Positions 20,879-30,035 of a stretch of DNA of 64,000 bases are shown piece after piece (position 1 is the stretch's first letter; each line of letters begins with the position of its first letter). Origin of the DNA: Photobacterium salinisoli (lineage in GTDB: Bacteria; Pseudomonadota; Gammaproteobacteria; Enterobacterales; Vibrionaceae); contig NZ_QZMS01000007.1 in assembly GCF_003614885.1 (NCBI RefSeq), positions 744,001-808,000 of the forward strand, read 5' to 3'. The translations under genes were made by a program, and so were the position numbers. The notes below the pieces were generated by a model. It did not search any database and had not been told where the DNA came from. It saw only the letters and a program-made list of their open reading frames with translations.

Positions 20879-20908
20879 TGAAAAAGCACAGCCTTCAGGC
20901 TGTGCTTT
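20879..20908 (-). terminator. Terminator of the OFA-family transporter gene
   Basis: Perfect 11-bp stem AAAGCACAGCC/GGCTGTGCTTT with loop TTCA, followed on the minus strand by a T run, 22 bases past the transporter stop codon and facing the flagellar terminator. Confidence 0.85.
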
Positions 20909-20930
20909 CATATAAGAGTCAGGCGAACAA

Positions 20931-22163
20931 TTAAGCGGCTGTAGCCAGTTTCTGCTTAGCCACTTGCCCAGTGACAGGCTTGGTGATGAATGACAGCACT
21001 ACAGCGACTGCCAGCATGCCAGAACACACAGAATAGGCCAGCGTATAGGTGCCAGTCATATCGACTGCCACGGCGGCTACCACAGGGCCAATGAAGCCAC
21101 TGACGCCCCAGGCAGTGTAAAGAACACCATAGTTAGCACCGTAATTCTTCAGGCCGTAAAAATCGGCTGTGATCGATGGGAAAACGGCAAGTAGGGTACC
21201 GTAGCCAACCCCGGCAACGGCAGCGCCGATCATCAGGCTGAACTCGTTGTCGAAAGTGGCGAACATCACCATGTTGATGGCTTGCATGATAAAGGCAATC
21301 ATCAGGGTTTTCACGCCGCCGATTTTATCTGACAACATACCGGCAGCGATACGGCCACCCGAGTTGAATACAGCCAGAATCACCACCAGAAACGCCGCAT
21401 CAGACAGGTCGGCCTGAGCCGCTGCAATAGAGGTAATATTGCCGATAATCATCAAGCCAGCAGCGGAGGCAAAAGCGTACATCACCCACAAGGAGTAAAA
21501 CTGGGGTGTTTTCACCATGCTACGCCAGGTCATGTTAACAGCCGGTGCCGGGCTGGCTGAGGCCGCGACAGCAGACGGCGCCTCAGGCTGGTAGCCTTCC
21601 GGCGGGTTGTTGATAGTACATGCCAGAGGGACAGCAACCAGCAGTACAGCCACACCAAGGATCAGGAAGCTCTGGTTAATACCGTAATCGGCAATCAGGG
21701 AAGAGGTCAGCGGTGCCAGATACACGGCAGCCAGGCCAAAACCGGCCGCAATCAGGCCGTTTACCATGCCTTTCTTTGATGGATGGAACCATTTCATCGC
21801 TGAAGGGCTTAGACAGGCATAGCCGAAACCGATACCGCAACCCGTCAATACCCCGAAAGTCAGTACCAGCAGCAGTGGTGTGGTGGCAAAGCTGGATACT
21901 ATCATCCCCAGGCCAACCATGGTCGTGCCAAGCAGCAAGACCTTACGCGGACCGATTTTATCCTGAAGAATACCGGCCAGTAACAAGGAGAGAGAAAAGG
22001 TAATGATAGCAACGGTATAGGGCAGAGACGCATCGGCGTTAGACCAGCCAAGATCCACCACTAAGGCTTTTTTAAACACACTCCAGGCATACAGAATGCC
22101 CATACACAAGTTAATACAGAACCCTGCCAGCAGGATTTGCTTGGCGCGATCAAATGTTTTCAT
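20931..22163 (-). CDS. MFS transporter, oxalate/formate antiporter (OFA) family
   Basis: Twelve-segment major facilitator of the OFA family, whose members move monocarboxylates or oxalate/formate; the substrate here is unknown. 410 residues from ATG 22163 (AGAGAG upstream); the longer frame to 22223 adds an unlikely 20-residue leader. The N-terminal half carries GFCINLCMGILYAWSVF and the loop GKIGPRK-like DKIGPRKVLLLG, both typical of YhjX-like OFA members. It stands alone with its own terminator. Confidence 0.85.
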   Translation of the reverse strand: MKTFDRAKQILLAGFCINLCMGILYAWSVFKKALVVDLGWSNADASLPYTVAIITFSLSLLLAGILQDKIGPRKVLLLGTTMVGLGMIVSSFATTPLLLVLTFGVLTGCGIGFGYACLSPSAMKWFHPSKKGMVNGLIAAGFGLAAVYLAPLTSSLIADYGINQSFLILGVAVLLVAVPLACTINNPPEGYQPEAPSAVAASASPAPAVNMTWRSMVKTPQFYSLWVMYAFASAAGLMIIGNITSIAAAQADLSDAAFLVVILAVFNSGGRIAAGMLSDKIGGVKTLMIAFIMQAINMVMFATFDNEFSLMIGAAVAGVGYGTLLAVFPSITADFYGLKNYGANYGVLYTAWGVSGFIGPVVAAVAVDMTGTYTLAYSVCSGMLAVAVVLSFITKPVTGQVAKQKLATAA

Positions 22164-22350
22164 AGGTCTCTCTAAATGCCGGAACGGCAACTGCTTTACT
22201 AAACTTTTTTTGGTAGCAATCAAAAAAAGATGTATTTGTTGTTGAGGGCGCGGATTCTATCAATAAATGTTAAGAAAATACCGGGCAGCAATGTTTTGTT
22301 ACAAATGGGTGGTCTGAGGCAGGTGATGATAGTGTTTAGCGGCGAAGGTT

Positions 22351-22379
22351 CTCCACCCCCTGAGTTTCAGAGGGTGGAG
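22351..22379. repeat. Strong hairpin downstream of the YdcH-like gene
   Basis: CTCCACCC...GGGTGGAG with a further CTGA/TCAG extension and one mismatch, 21 bases past the end of the minus-strand YdcH-like gene. No clear T run follows, so it is only a possible terminator. Confidence 0.4.
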
Positions 22380-22399
22380 TCAGTGAAAACCTGACAACA

Positions 22400-22636
22400 T
22401 CAGTTCATGAGTATGTTGTAAATTTTGTCTTTAAGCTGCAAACGCTCCATTTTCAGTTGGGTGAAGTGGTGATCTTCGGTGGGAATGTTGCTGCATTCCA
22501 ATCCCCGTATTCTATGGTCGAGCTGGTGATATCTGTCTGACATGGCCTTAAAGTTTTCGTCGCAGGTCTTCAACTCTGTGATTTTGTCCTGCATTTCGGG
22601 GAACTCTATGAAGAGTGCGTGATTTTCACCTAACAT
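22400..22636 (-). CDS. YdcH/DUF465 family small protein
   Basis: A 78-residue protein of the DUF465 family (E. coli YdcH), of unknown function. The hallmark is two helical segments with the pattern FxxLxxxHxxLDxxI and LKxxRLxLKDxI; here SDRYHQLDHRIRGLE and FTQLKMERLQLKDKIYNIL. ATG 22636 has GGAG eight bases upstream; the longer frame to 22705 has no support. Soluble, charged, likely helical hairpin. Confidence 0.8.
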   Translation of the reverse strand: MLGENHALFIEFPEMQDKITELKTCDENFKAMSDRYHQLDHRIRGLECSNIPTEDHHFTQLKMERLQLKDKIYNILMN

Positions 22637-22892
22637 GTCTGTCACTCCATAAATCTTAGTGAATGAAAGCCCTGCTTTTTCGTCATTGTTCTTGTAAATG
22701 CTCAACTATTTGCTTATTAGTCAGAGATTACTGCTGGTAAGCGCATCCCTTGCAGTTAAAAATATCTGCTTGTTTAAGCATAGTCGAATGAGGTTATTTT
22801 CAACCCTACTGAGGCCGAAAATCAGATGAAAGGCACAAAACACAGAGTGACGTTGTCACAAGTTGGCGTGAAACAGCTGGGCAGCGGGGCGA

Positions 22893-23237
22893 TTACTGAT
22901 ACTTTTTGGCACGTAACGTTTTTTTGAGTGACTCAATATAGGCGATTCTGTCGGCATTTGCTGGCGCAGCCTGAGTTTGCAATTTTGCTTTAGCCTGTGC
23001 TTCTTCCTGTGACATGTAGCGGCCATTAATTCTGACATGAGGGGCTTTGGTTTCCTGTTCTGCACGCACCGAAGCATCTTCCTGAGCTTTGGCTATTGCG
23101 TCACGCGCCGTACTCTGGCTGGTCTTGTCTTCCATGCGCTGTTGCAGCCAGACAGGTTGCTGCTTATTTTGGACCGGTTTATTGGCCTGTTGCTGACGTT
23201 GCTTAAGCACTGTTTCGAGATAATCGCTAAAATCCAT
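22893..23237 (-). CDS. Hypothetical Gln/Ala-rich protein
   Basis: I do not recognise this 114-residue protein. It is hydrophilic, rich in Gln, Ala and Lys, with no signal peptide or membrane segment, and predicted to be largely helical or disordered; the C-terminus is strongly basic (KKTLRAKKYQ). ATG 23237 is preceded by GAGGA seven bases upstream. It stands downstream of the GGDEF-EAL gene on the same strand, with about 80 bases between. Confidence 0.6.
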   Translation of the reverse strand: MDFSDYLETVLKQRQQQANKPVQNKQQPVWLQQRMEDKTSQSTARDAIAKAQEDASVRAEQETKAPHVRINGRYMSQEEAQAKAKLQTQAAPANADRIAYIESLKKTLRAKKYQ

Positions 23238-23317
23238 GTTTCTGTCCTCGCCCATACTGAGCGTATTGTAATTGTCTCTTGGCAGAAGTGAAAGGATACA
23301 ATCCCAGGTAGTCTGAC

Positions 23318-25783
23318 TCAGTAGGTAGAATGTTCTCTTATATTCTGAATGGGCTGTAAAAATCGGGTTTCAAAATCGGATAGCGGCAATGGCTTACAGT
23401 ACAGAAACCCCTGAAATTCTTCTACGCCTATGCTTGCCAGAAAATCTGCCTGTCCTTTAGTTTCCACCCCTTCCGCCACCACGCTGATATTAAGATTATG
23501 GGCCAATTCAACAATAGCGTTAGTGATAGTGACAGATTCTTTATTGAGGGGTAAATCACGGACAAATTCGCGATCGACTTTGAGTATCTGGATCGGAAAT
23601 CGGCTGAGGTAGGCCAGGGAGGAATAGCCGGTACCGAAATCATCAATGGCAATCCTGACTCCCAGTGCATTGAGTTGGCGTAACTTATTTAATGCCAGTT
23701 TAACGTCTGACATGACGACACTCTCTGTTATTTCCAGTTCTAAAAAGCTGGGGTCACACTGGCTGCTCTGTATCGCTTTGCTGACGGTACTGACAATATC
23801 GGAATTCAGCAGCTGCCGGGCTGAAATATTCAGGGCAAAATGCAGCCAGTGGCCTTGTAACTGCCACTGGCGTAATTGTTTGCAAGCCTGTTGAATTAAA
23901 TGCTCACCGACCTCGATAATCAAACCTGTGGTTTCCAGGATAGGGATGAACTCAGTGGGTGACTGGATATGATTTTCATCATCGATCCAGCGCATCAGGG
24001 CTTCCACTCCGCACAACTCACGGGTTCGTGAGTCAAACCGACCCTGATAGTAATACTGATAGCGTTCAGTGCCGCAGCTTTGCCGAAGTTGAGCTTCCAT
24101 CTCCAGGCGTTTGATACTGTTGGCCCCCATCTGTCGGTTATAAACCCGATACTGTTGCTGCTGTTTGTTGTCTTTGGCTTTATACAGCGCAATGTCTGCT
24201 TGTCTGAGCAGGGTCTCACTGGTCGAATGGCTGCTGTTACTGTAGGTGATGCCAATACTTGCACCAACTACCACTTCTTTACTGCCCAGTGTCATCGGCT
24301 CGCTGAGATGGCGAAGGATACGCTCGGCCAATTGTTCCAGAGCCGGTAGCCGTTGATCAGACACCACCAGGATGGCAAATTCATCGCTGCCCAATCTTGC
24401 CAGCATGTCATTTCCGCGCAGAATAGCCTGCAGACGCTCACTCACGGCTAACAGCACCTGATCGCCGGTGTCATGGCCCAGAGAATCGTTGATTTGCTTA
24501 AAGCGCTCGAGATTTAGGGTCAGCAGGCCAATGACCGGGCAGGGCGATTGCTGAAGCAGATGATCGATTTGCTGCTGCAGCATCAATCGGTTTGGTAGCT
24601 GAGTGAGTATGTCAAAATGCGCTAATTGTTTGAGTTTGCTTTCAAACAGCACTCTGTCGGTAATATCTTTCCCTGTTGTGATGTAATGGCTGATTTTTCC
24701 CAGGTTATTGCGGATAGGGGAAATGCGTTTTTCCATATACACCAGGCTGTTATCTTTTTTACGGTGCGAGATAATGCGGTTGACCGTCTGGCCTTTGGCC
24801 AGCTGTTGCTGCAATTTTGTCAGCTCTGCCGGATTTTGCAGGGCAGTAAGAATCAGGTGTGCGGCATCGCTGCCGATCAGTTCGTTGGCATCGAGCTCAT
24901 TATACTTTTCAAAGCTGTGGTTGACATATTCGATAATCCCTTTGTCGTTGGTGATAATGATGGAGTCGTCACTTTGCTCCAGGGCACGGGACAGGCTTTT
25001 CAGTTTTTCTTCACGTTCAACCCATGCAGTGACATCCCTGATATTCAATAAAATCTCGTTACCCTCATTGTAAGCGGTTTCACTTGCAATGATTTCAAGG
25101 TGCTGTACAGGCGTCGTGTTAATGGTGATTTGTTGACTGACGGGCAGATTATCGCCCTGACGCATCTTGCTGTGTACCTGACTGAGCAATTCGGTCAGTT
25201 TATTGCTGGCCACAGGGTCGCTGACCAGTGTGGTGATCTCCTGATGCGAAGCCTGTTGTTCAGAGATATTCAAAATCTGGCAAGCGGACTGATTGATATT
25301 GAGTACAGTGTTGTCCTGTTTAAGCAGAATCATGCCATCCGGAGCATATTTCAGTACATGGCTGAACTTTTTGACCATGTCATGCAACTCGGCTTTGAGG
25401 CGTTTTTCATGGCGAAGCATTTTATGCAGGTGCCAGGCCAGTACCAGACAGCCGAGAAGAAAGCCGAAAGAGATTAGGGAAAATAGTGTGAACTTTTCAA
25501 GTTTTTCCTGTGAATACAGGTTGTTAAAGATGAACTGATTTACGCTGAAGTAGTGAAGTGCTGAGTGTAAAGTCTCTGATTTTTCCCATACTTCTGCCAG
25601 CGCTTGATATCCGCCAGACAAGAAAGTGTGATTATCGAAAAATGATGAGGCCTGACTAGCAGAGGGATCGGATCTTTCCTGACCGGACAGCGGACTCGGA
25701 TTGAGAAAAAAAAGACACAGCAAAAAAATAAAAAGCAGCGAAATCAACAGTATCACTTTTAAACGAACCACATTTCTCTTCAT
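23318..25783 (-). CDS. PAS-PAS-GGDEF-EAL c-di-GMP signalling protein
   Basis: An 821-residue membrane-bound enzyme for making and/or degrading c-di-GMP. Order: membrane segment (8-28), a short periplasmic part, second membrane segment (100-118), two PAS domains (about 137-255 and 262-375), GGDEF domain with the variant motif GSDEF (465-469), and EAL domain with intact EAL (594-596), DDFGTGYSS loop and AEGVET motif. Phosphodiesterase activity is expected; the Ser in the second Gly position leaves cyclase activity open. The periplasmic part may sense a signal, but I see no known sensor fold. Monocistronic. Confidence 0.92.
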   Translation of the reverse strand: MKRNVVRLKVILLISLLFIFLLCLFFLNPSPLSGQERSDPSASQASSFFDNHTFLSGGYQALAEVWEKSETLHSALHYFSVNQFIFNNLYSQEKLEKFTLFSLISFGFLLGCLVLAWHLHKMLRHEKRLKAELHDMVKKFSHVLKYAPDGMILLKQDNTVLNINQSACQILNISEQQASHQEITTLVSDPVASNKLTELLSQVHSKMRQGDNLPVSQQITINTTPVQHLEIIASETAYNEGNEILLNIRDVTAWVEREEKLKSLSRALEQSDDSIIITNDKGIIEYVNHSFEKYNELDANELIGSDAAHLILTALQNPAELTKLQQQLAKGQTVNRIISHRKKDNSLVYMEKRISPIRNNLGKISHYITTGKDITDRVLFESKLKQLAHFDILTQLPNRLMLQQQIDHLLQQSPCPVIGLLTLNLERFKQINDSLGHDTGDQVLLAVSERLQAILRGNDMLARLGSDEFAILVVSDQRLPALEQLAERILRHLSEPMTLGSKEVVVGASIGITYSNSSHSTSETLLRQADIALYKAKDNKQQQQYRVYNRQMGANSIKRLEMEAQLRQSCGTERYQYYYQGRFDSRTRELCGVEALMRWIDDENHIQSPTEFIPILETTGLIIEVGEHLIQQACKQLRQWQLQGHWLHFALNISARQLLNSDIVSTVSKAIQSSQCDPSFLELEITESVVMSDVKLALNKLRQLNALGVRIAIDDFGTGYSSLAYLSRFPIQILKVDREFVRDLPLNKESVTITNAIVELAHNLNISVVAEGVETKGQADFLASIGVEEFQGFLYCKPLPLSDFETRFLQPIQNIREHSTY

Positions 25784-25915
25784 ATATCATCCATGATAAA
25801 GCAGAGCCCCTAAGAGAACAGTATAGTGACGGTTTTCTGGGCACGCATAACACAAAATTCATGCGTATTAGGAATTTTTTGCTTATCGATGAACAATAGA
25901 CAATATTTTTCATAT

Positions 25916-25948
25916 TGAGAAATACAGGCAGCTATAAAGGCTGCCTGT
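25916..25948 (-). terminator. Likely terminator of punC
   Basis: Nine-base stem ACAGGCAGC/GCTGCCTGT (25924-25932 with 25940-25948), 31 bases after the punC stop, followed on the minus strand by ATTTCTC. The T run is short. Confidence 0.55.
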
Positions 25949-25978
25949 AATAGAAGAGCTGAAACAGAACGGAATCGA

Positions 25979-27193
25979 TCAGTTCGACGTGGATTGTGCT
26001 TCAGTCAGTTGCTCGCGCTGGCTGCTGACAACAAAAGAGAAGCCGATCAGAACAAAAATACAGGTTCCGGCAATGCTAAAGGCAACAATACTCAATCCTT
26101 TATCGGCAAAAGCCGCAACCAGTGAGCTGGCAGCAAAGCATCCTAAGGTTTGCAGGAAATTCATCAGCCCGGCCGCGGTTGCGCTGCAGTGCTTGAAATC
26201 TTCCAGGGCTTTACTGATCACAATGGGGTAAATCGCACCGTTAGCCACGGCAATAAAACAGAAAGGCACCAAGATAGGCCAGATGTTGTCTGGCGTATGC
26301 TGAACAGTGATCAACAGTATGACCAGCGCACTGCCGATGAAGAGTTTCAGCAGCCAAGGCAAGAGCTTTTTACCTTCCATGCGGTTTAATAATGCCCGGC
26401 AGCCGTAGCCGCCAATCAAAAAGGCAATAGTCTGCGGCACATAACTCAGGCCAATATCTTCGCTCGAGTAACCCATAGCGGACATGATAAAGGGCGACCC
26501 GGTCAGGTAGGCGAAAAAAGCAGCAGAACAGGCTGCGAAAATGAGCATATTACCCATGAATTTTTTTGACTTGAGCAGACTTGTATAGTTAATTGCCAGT
26601 TCTGACAGGACTTTACCCTGCTTTTTTTCACCTTGGGCACTTTCTGGCTGCATGGCTGTCATCAGTGCCAAAACCGCCCCTAAAGCAATCAGACTCAGGA
26701 AAATGGCACGCCAGCCAAAATGCGACTGAATGGCTGCACCCACTAAAGGCGCAAGTGCCGGTGAAAGGGCAACCAAAGGCATGATAGTTGCGAACACTTT
26801 TTCGGCAAGCTTACCTTCATATCTGTCAATAACAATGGCCTGCCAGAGCACGGTGGCACTACAGGCGCCAAGTGCCTGAAGAAAACGGAACGCCAGCAGC
26901 GTTTCCACATTTGGCGCCATTGCGCAGCCCAGGGTGGCGAGGCTAAACAACAACATCGCGCCCAGTAAGACTTTTTTTCTGCCCAAGCGGTCAGAAAGAG
27001 GACCATAGATAAGCTGACCTATGGCCATGCCTAACAGGAAAAGACCGAGTGTCATGCCAATCAGGCTGGAAGAGGTATTCAGGTCGGTCTGCATGGCGGT
27101 GAATGCAGGCAGATACATATCGGTGGCCAGAAAGCCGAGCATGCTAAGTAGTGCAAACCAGGCAAGCGTAACGGTAGTTGGTTTTGTCGTCAT
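25979..27193 (-). CDS. punC: Purine nucleoside exporter PunC, Bcr/CflA-type MFS
   Basis: Twelve-segment drug:H+ antiporter family protein, 404 residues. The sequence follows E. coli YdhC/PunC closely (LGFLATDMYLPAF near the N-terminus, GPLSDRLGRKKVLL loop, GYSSEDIGLSYVPQTIAFLI). E. coli PunC handles purine nucleosides such as adenosine under control of PunR. Here too it is divergent from a PunR-like LysR regulator, which supports the assignment. Substrate is by homology. Confidence 0.85.
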   Translation of the reverse strand: MTTKPTTVTLAWFALLSMLGFLATDMYLPAFTAMQTDLNTSSSLIGMTLGLFLLGMAIGQLIYGPLSDRLGRKKVLLGAMLLFSLATLGCAMAPNVETLLAFRFLQALGACSATVLWQAIVIDRYEGKLAEKVFATIMPLVALSPALAPLVGAAIQSHFGWRAIFLSLIALGAVLALMTAMQPESAQGEKKQGKVLSELAINYTSLLKSKKFMGNMLIFAACSAAFFAYLTGSPFIMSAMGYSSEDIGLSYVPQTIAFLIGGYGCRALLNRMEGKKLLPWLLKLFIGSALVILLITVQHTPDNIWPILVPFCFIAVANGAIYPIVISKALEDFKHCSATAAGLMNFLQTLGCFAASSLVAAFADKGLSIVAFSIAGTCIFVLIGFSFVVSSQREQLTEAQSTSN

Positions 27194-27323
27194 TTTATTT
27201 TAACCAGAAATTTTTCAGTGATCAGATTGTAATCGTGGTGATTTGTGCTGTGAAACGCTAAAATTTCAATGTTGCTTTCAAAAAATTTGATTCAAGAGAT
27301 CGCGCAATTTAATAGTAGGATAT
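27194..27323. promoter_or_regulatory. Divergent punC-punR promoter region
   Basis: 130 AT-rich bases between two divergent starts. LysR-type regulators usually bind such a region; I could not define a T-N11-A operator with confidence. Confidence 0.4.
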
Positions 27324-28226
27324 ATGTTTTCTTTCAACGATTTGCAGGTAATTGATGTTGTTGCGAGGCGGGGCAGCTTTTCTTCTGCCGCAGAAGAGTT
27401 GCACAAAGTGCCCAGCGCAATCAGCTATACGGTCAGGATAATCGAAGATAAATTGTCTGTGACCTTATTTGAGCGTCATCATCGGCAGGTCAGCCTGACA
27501 CCGGCAGGCCAATATTTTGTTGAAGAAGCCAGACAGTTGCTCAAGCAAATGGAGCACATTAAGTTGCAGACACAACGTGTCGCCAATGGCTGGGCTGAAA
27601 ATGTCTCGGTGGCTCTGGACACCGTTGTCAGACAAAGCCGAGTCAGTACTATGGTGCGGGATTTCTACCAGGCGTTTCCGGATGTCGAACTGCATTTGAC
27701 GATGGAGGTCTATAACGGTGTGTGGGACGCCCTGGCAGACGGCCGGGCAGATTTGGTGATTGGGGCGACGGCGGCCATTCCGGTCAGCGGGGATTTCGAT
27801 TACACCGATATGGGAAATCTGCACTGGGTGTTTGTGATGGCCCCGGATCACCCGCTGACGGAAAGTCCGATGCCTTTGCAGGAGTCAGAATTGGCAAAGT
27901 ACCCGGCGATCTGCCTGGAAGACACTTCACGGACACTGCCCAAGCGCACAACCTGGTTAATGAACAATCAGCGCCGCATCATGGTGCCGGACTGGTCCAG
28001 CGCGTTTCAGTGTCTTGAAGCCGGGCTGGGGATAGGCGTCGTGCCTGAACATATGGCTGCACCCAGGCTGAAACGAGGCAAACTGGTGACCCGCACGCTG
28101 CCGCATGCACCGCCGGTCAGCCCCTGTTGCCTGGCATGGAACAAAGCCAGTCTTAACCCGGCACTGACCTGGCTGCTCGAGTACCTGGGTGACAGCGAAC
28201 AACTGCACCGCGAGTGGATGCGATAG
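27324..28226 (+). CDS. punR: LysR-family regulator PunR
   Basis: Transcription activator of the purine exporter gene. 300 residues: N-terminal winged helix-turn-helix (1-60, RRGSFSSAAEELHKVPSAISYTVR) and a substrate-binding-like effector domain. Segments GVWDALADGRADLVIGATAAIP and LEDTSRTLPKRTTWLMNNQ and the C-terminus LTWLLEYLGDSE match E. coli YdhB/PunR nearly word for word. Divergent from punC. Confidence 0.88.
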   Translation: MFSFNDLQVIDVVARRGSFSSAAEELHKVPSAISYTVRIIEDKLSVTLFERHHRQVSLTPAGQYFVEEARQLLKQMEHIKLQTQRVANGWAENVSVALDTVVRQSRVSTMVRDFYQAFPDVELHLTMEVYNGVWDALADGRADLVIGATAAIPVSGDFDYTDMGNLHWVFVMAPDHPLTESPMPLQESELAKYPAICLEDTSRTLPKRTTWLMNNQRRIMVPDWSSAFQCLEAGLGIGVVPEHMAAPRLKRGKLVTRTLPHAPPVSPCCLAWNKASLNPALTWLLEYLGDSEQLHREWMR

Positions 28227-28396
28227 CGCAGATAAATAGTAAGGCTCGTACTGGGTTATAGGTGAGCGAACTTCTCGGGGGGTGTATAAAAAAAACGCAA
28301 AAGGATAAAAATCTTCTTATAGACTGCGCTGAGTCATAATTCTTTCATTCAGACCGCTTAGGATGCCCTTCGTCAAATCCATTACGTCATAGAAAT

Positions 28397-28681
28397 ATGA
28401 ATAAAAACACTGTGTTGATGATGAAGAGAACGACAGAAAAGAATGAAGGTATGCTGGCAATCGCGATTGATTACATCTATCAGGCCTTTCCAAACCTGAG
28501 CTACCGGCCCAGACCGGATGACGTTAAGCTGCTGGCGGCCTTTCTGCAAAGCCAGAATCCTGATTCACCGGCCTGTCTGGGCGAGTTGATGAACAGCAGC
28601 TATGACGCTATCGATATTGAAATCAATAAATTTCACAGCCGGCAGGAAAAGCATAATCAGAGAATTCCGAACTTTAGCTAG
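28397..28681 (+). CDS. Hypothetical small protein
   Basis: Unrecognised 94-residue soluble protein with a central segment IAIDYIYQAFPNLSYRPRPD and no signal peptide or membrane segment. The ribosome binding site is poor (AGAAAT before ATG 28397); GAATGAAG just before an internal ATG at 28451 offers an alternative shorter start. A strong terminator follows directly, which supports a real transcript. Confidence 0.5.
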   Translation: MNKNTVLMMKRTTEKNEGMLAIAIDYIYQAFPNLSYRPRPDDVKLLAAFLQSQNPDSPACLGELMNSSYDAIDIEINKFHSRQEKHNQRIPNFS

Positions 28682-28691
28682 AAGAGTGGTG

Positions 28692-28730
28692 AAAAAACGG
28701 CAGTTGCGGAGATCAGCGTTGCCGTTTTTT
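28692..28730. terminator. Bidirectional terminator
   Basis: Stem AAAAAACGGCA (28692-28702) with TGCCGTTTTTT (28720-28730). T runs on both strands serve the small plus-strand gene and the convergent ynj operon. Confidence 0.85.
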
Positions 28731-28756
28731 GCTGCTGATACGTTTCTCTGCCAGTG

Positions 28757-29374
28757 CTATCCGGCCGGTGTTTTCAGGGTTTGATAGCCAGCCCAGATCC
28801 GGGTTGCAGTGGTCACCCAGCACAGTGATCCGAAAATCCATGCGATGATCGCAAAGTGCTCAGGCAACAGGCAGAAGAGCACAAAACACGCGATAGTTTC
28901 TGTTCCCTCTGTCAGTCCTCCCAGATAAAACAATGATTTATATTGATAATCCGGATTATCAATATTACGTTTGCCTGCCATGATGGCAAAAGCCAGAAAG
29001 CTGGAACCTGTGCCGACAAACGCGAAGATCAAAAATGCACCGGCAACCGCATTTTGCGCAGGATCCGCCAGAATGAAACCAAAGGGCACCAGGGAATAAA
29101 ACAGAAAATCCAGCGTGATATCCAGAAAACCGCCACAGTCTGTGATACCTCTGCGCCGGGCCAGTGCGCCATCCAAACCGTCAAAAATGCGGTTGATGAT
29201 GATAAAACACAGTGCCAGCCAATATTGCTGGAAGATGAGCGCAGGCAATGTCAGCAAACCAATACCAAACCCGGTGACAGTAATTTGATTGGCGGTCAAA
29301 GGGGTTTTCGCCAGCAGTAAGCCGACACCGTTAACCGGCGCTTTGATGAGTTTGATGGCGTAGCGATCAAGCAT
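28757..29374 (-). CDS. ynjF: CDP-alcohol phosphatidyltransferase, YnjF-like
   Basis: Integral membrane enzyme of the CDP-alcohol phosphatidyltransferase family, which joins an alcohol to a phosphatidyl or similar group from a CDP-linked donor. 205 residues, about six membrane segments. The active-site block DGLDGALARR...GGFLDITLD holds the metal-binding aspartates. ATG 29374 has GGAGGAA upstream and overlaps the end of ynjD by eight bases; the longer frame to 29437 is an artefact. Last gene of the ynj operon. Donor and acceptor are unknown, as for E. coli YnjF. Confidence 0.88.
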   Translation of the reverse strand: MLDRYAIKLIKAPVNGVGLLLAKTPLTANQITVTGFGIGLLTLPALIFQQYWLALCFIIINRIFDGLDGALARRRGITDCGGFLDITLDFLFYSLVPFGFILADPAQNAVAGAFLIFAFVGTGSSFLAFAIMAGKRNIDNPDYQYKSLFYLGGLTEGTETIACFVLFCLLPEHFAIIAWIFGSLCWVTTATRIWAGYQTLKTPAG

Positions 29375-30035
29375 GGGGCTGTTCCTCCTCCAGCGAGGCG
29401 GGCCAGTGCAATACCCGACCATCGGGCGGCACGTCATCCTGATCGTGGGTAACCATCAACGCAGGGATATTAAGTTGCTTGATTTCCTTAAATACCAGGT
29501 CGCGGAACTGGATGCGCAAATCTTTATCCAGCTTACTGAAAGGCTCGTCCAGCAGTATGGCGTCCGGCTCTGCCAGCAGGCAACGCATCAGACTGATCCT
29601 GGCTCGCTGTCCGCCAGAAATCTGGCTCGTACAATGAGAGGCCAACTCTGTCAGGCCTAACGCAGCTAAGGTGTCATAAGCACGGGTTTTTCGTTCTGGT
29701 TTTTTCACACTGGACGGTAAACCGAATGCCAGGTTCTGCCACACGTTCAGGTGGGGGAACAACAGATCATCCTGAAACAGCAGGCCAATGCGCCGCTTAT
29801 CCGGCGTCAGATCATTGATCACTTTGTTATTGAGGTTGATCTCGCCCTGATAGAAGCAGTCGGGCGGAATATGGCCGGCAATCACACCTAAGAGGGTCGA
29901 TTTCCCGCAACCGCTGGGGCCCATAACCGTCAGTACTTGTCCCTGTTCAACCGACAGCGTGAGCGAATTGAGCAGCCGCTGATGTCCATTATTTATAGTG
30001 AGGTTTTTGACTGACAAGCACATTGGCTTTTGCAT
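29367..30035 (-). CDS. ynjD: ABC transporter ATP-binding protein YnjD
   Basis: ATPase of an importer of the iron/thiamine/polyamine-type class. 222 residues with Walker A GPSGCGKST (39-47), signature ISGGQ (139-143), Walker B AILLDEPF (159-166) and the H-loop MVTHD. The start overlaps ynjC by 47 bases (ATG 30035; ATG 30023 is an alternative). Works with the permease YnjC and binding protein YnjB of the same operon. Confidence 0.92.
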   Translation of the reverse strand: MQKPMCLSVKNLTINNGHQRLLNSLTLSVEQGQVLTVMGPSGCGKSTLLGVIAGHIPPDCFYQGEINLNNKVINDLTPDKRRIGLLFQDDLLFPHLNVWQNLAFGLPSSVKKPERKTRAYDTLAALGLTELASHCTSQISGGQRARISLMRCLLAEPDAILLDEPFSKLDKDLRIQFRDLVFKEIKQLNIPALMVTHDQDDVPPDGRVLHWPASLEEEQPHA

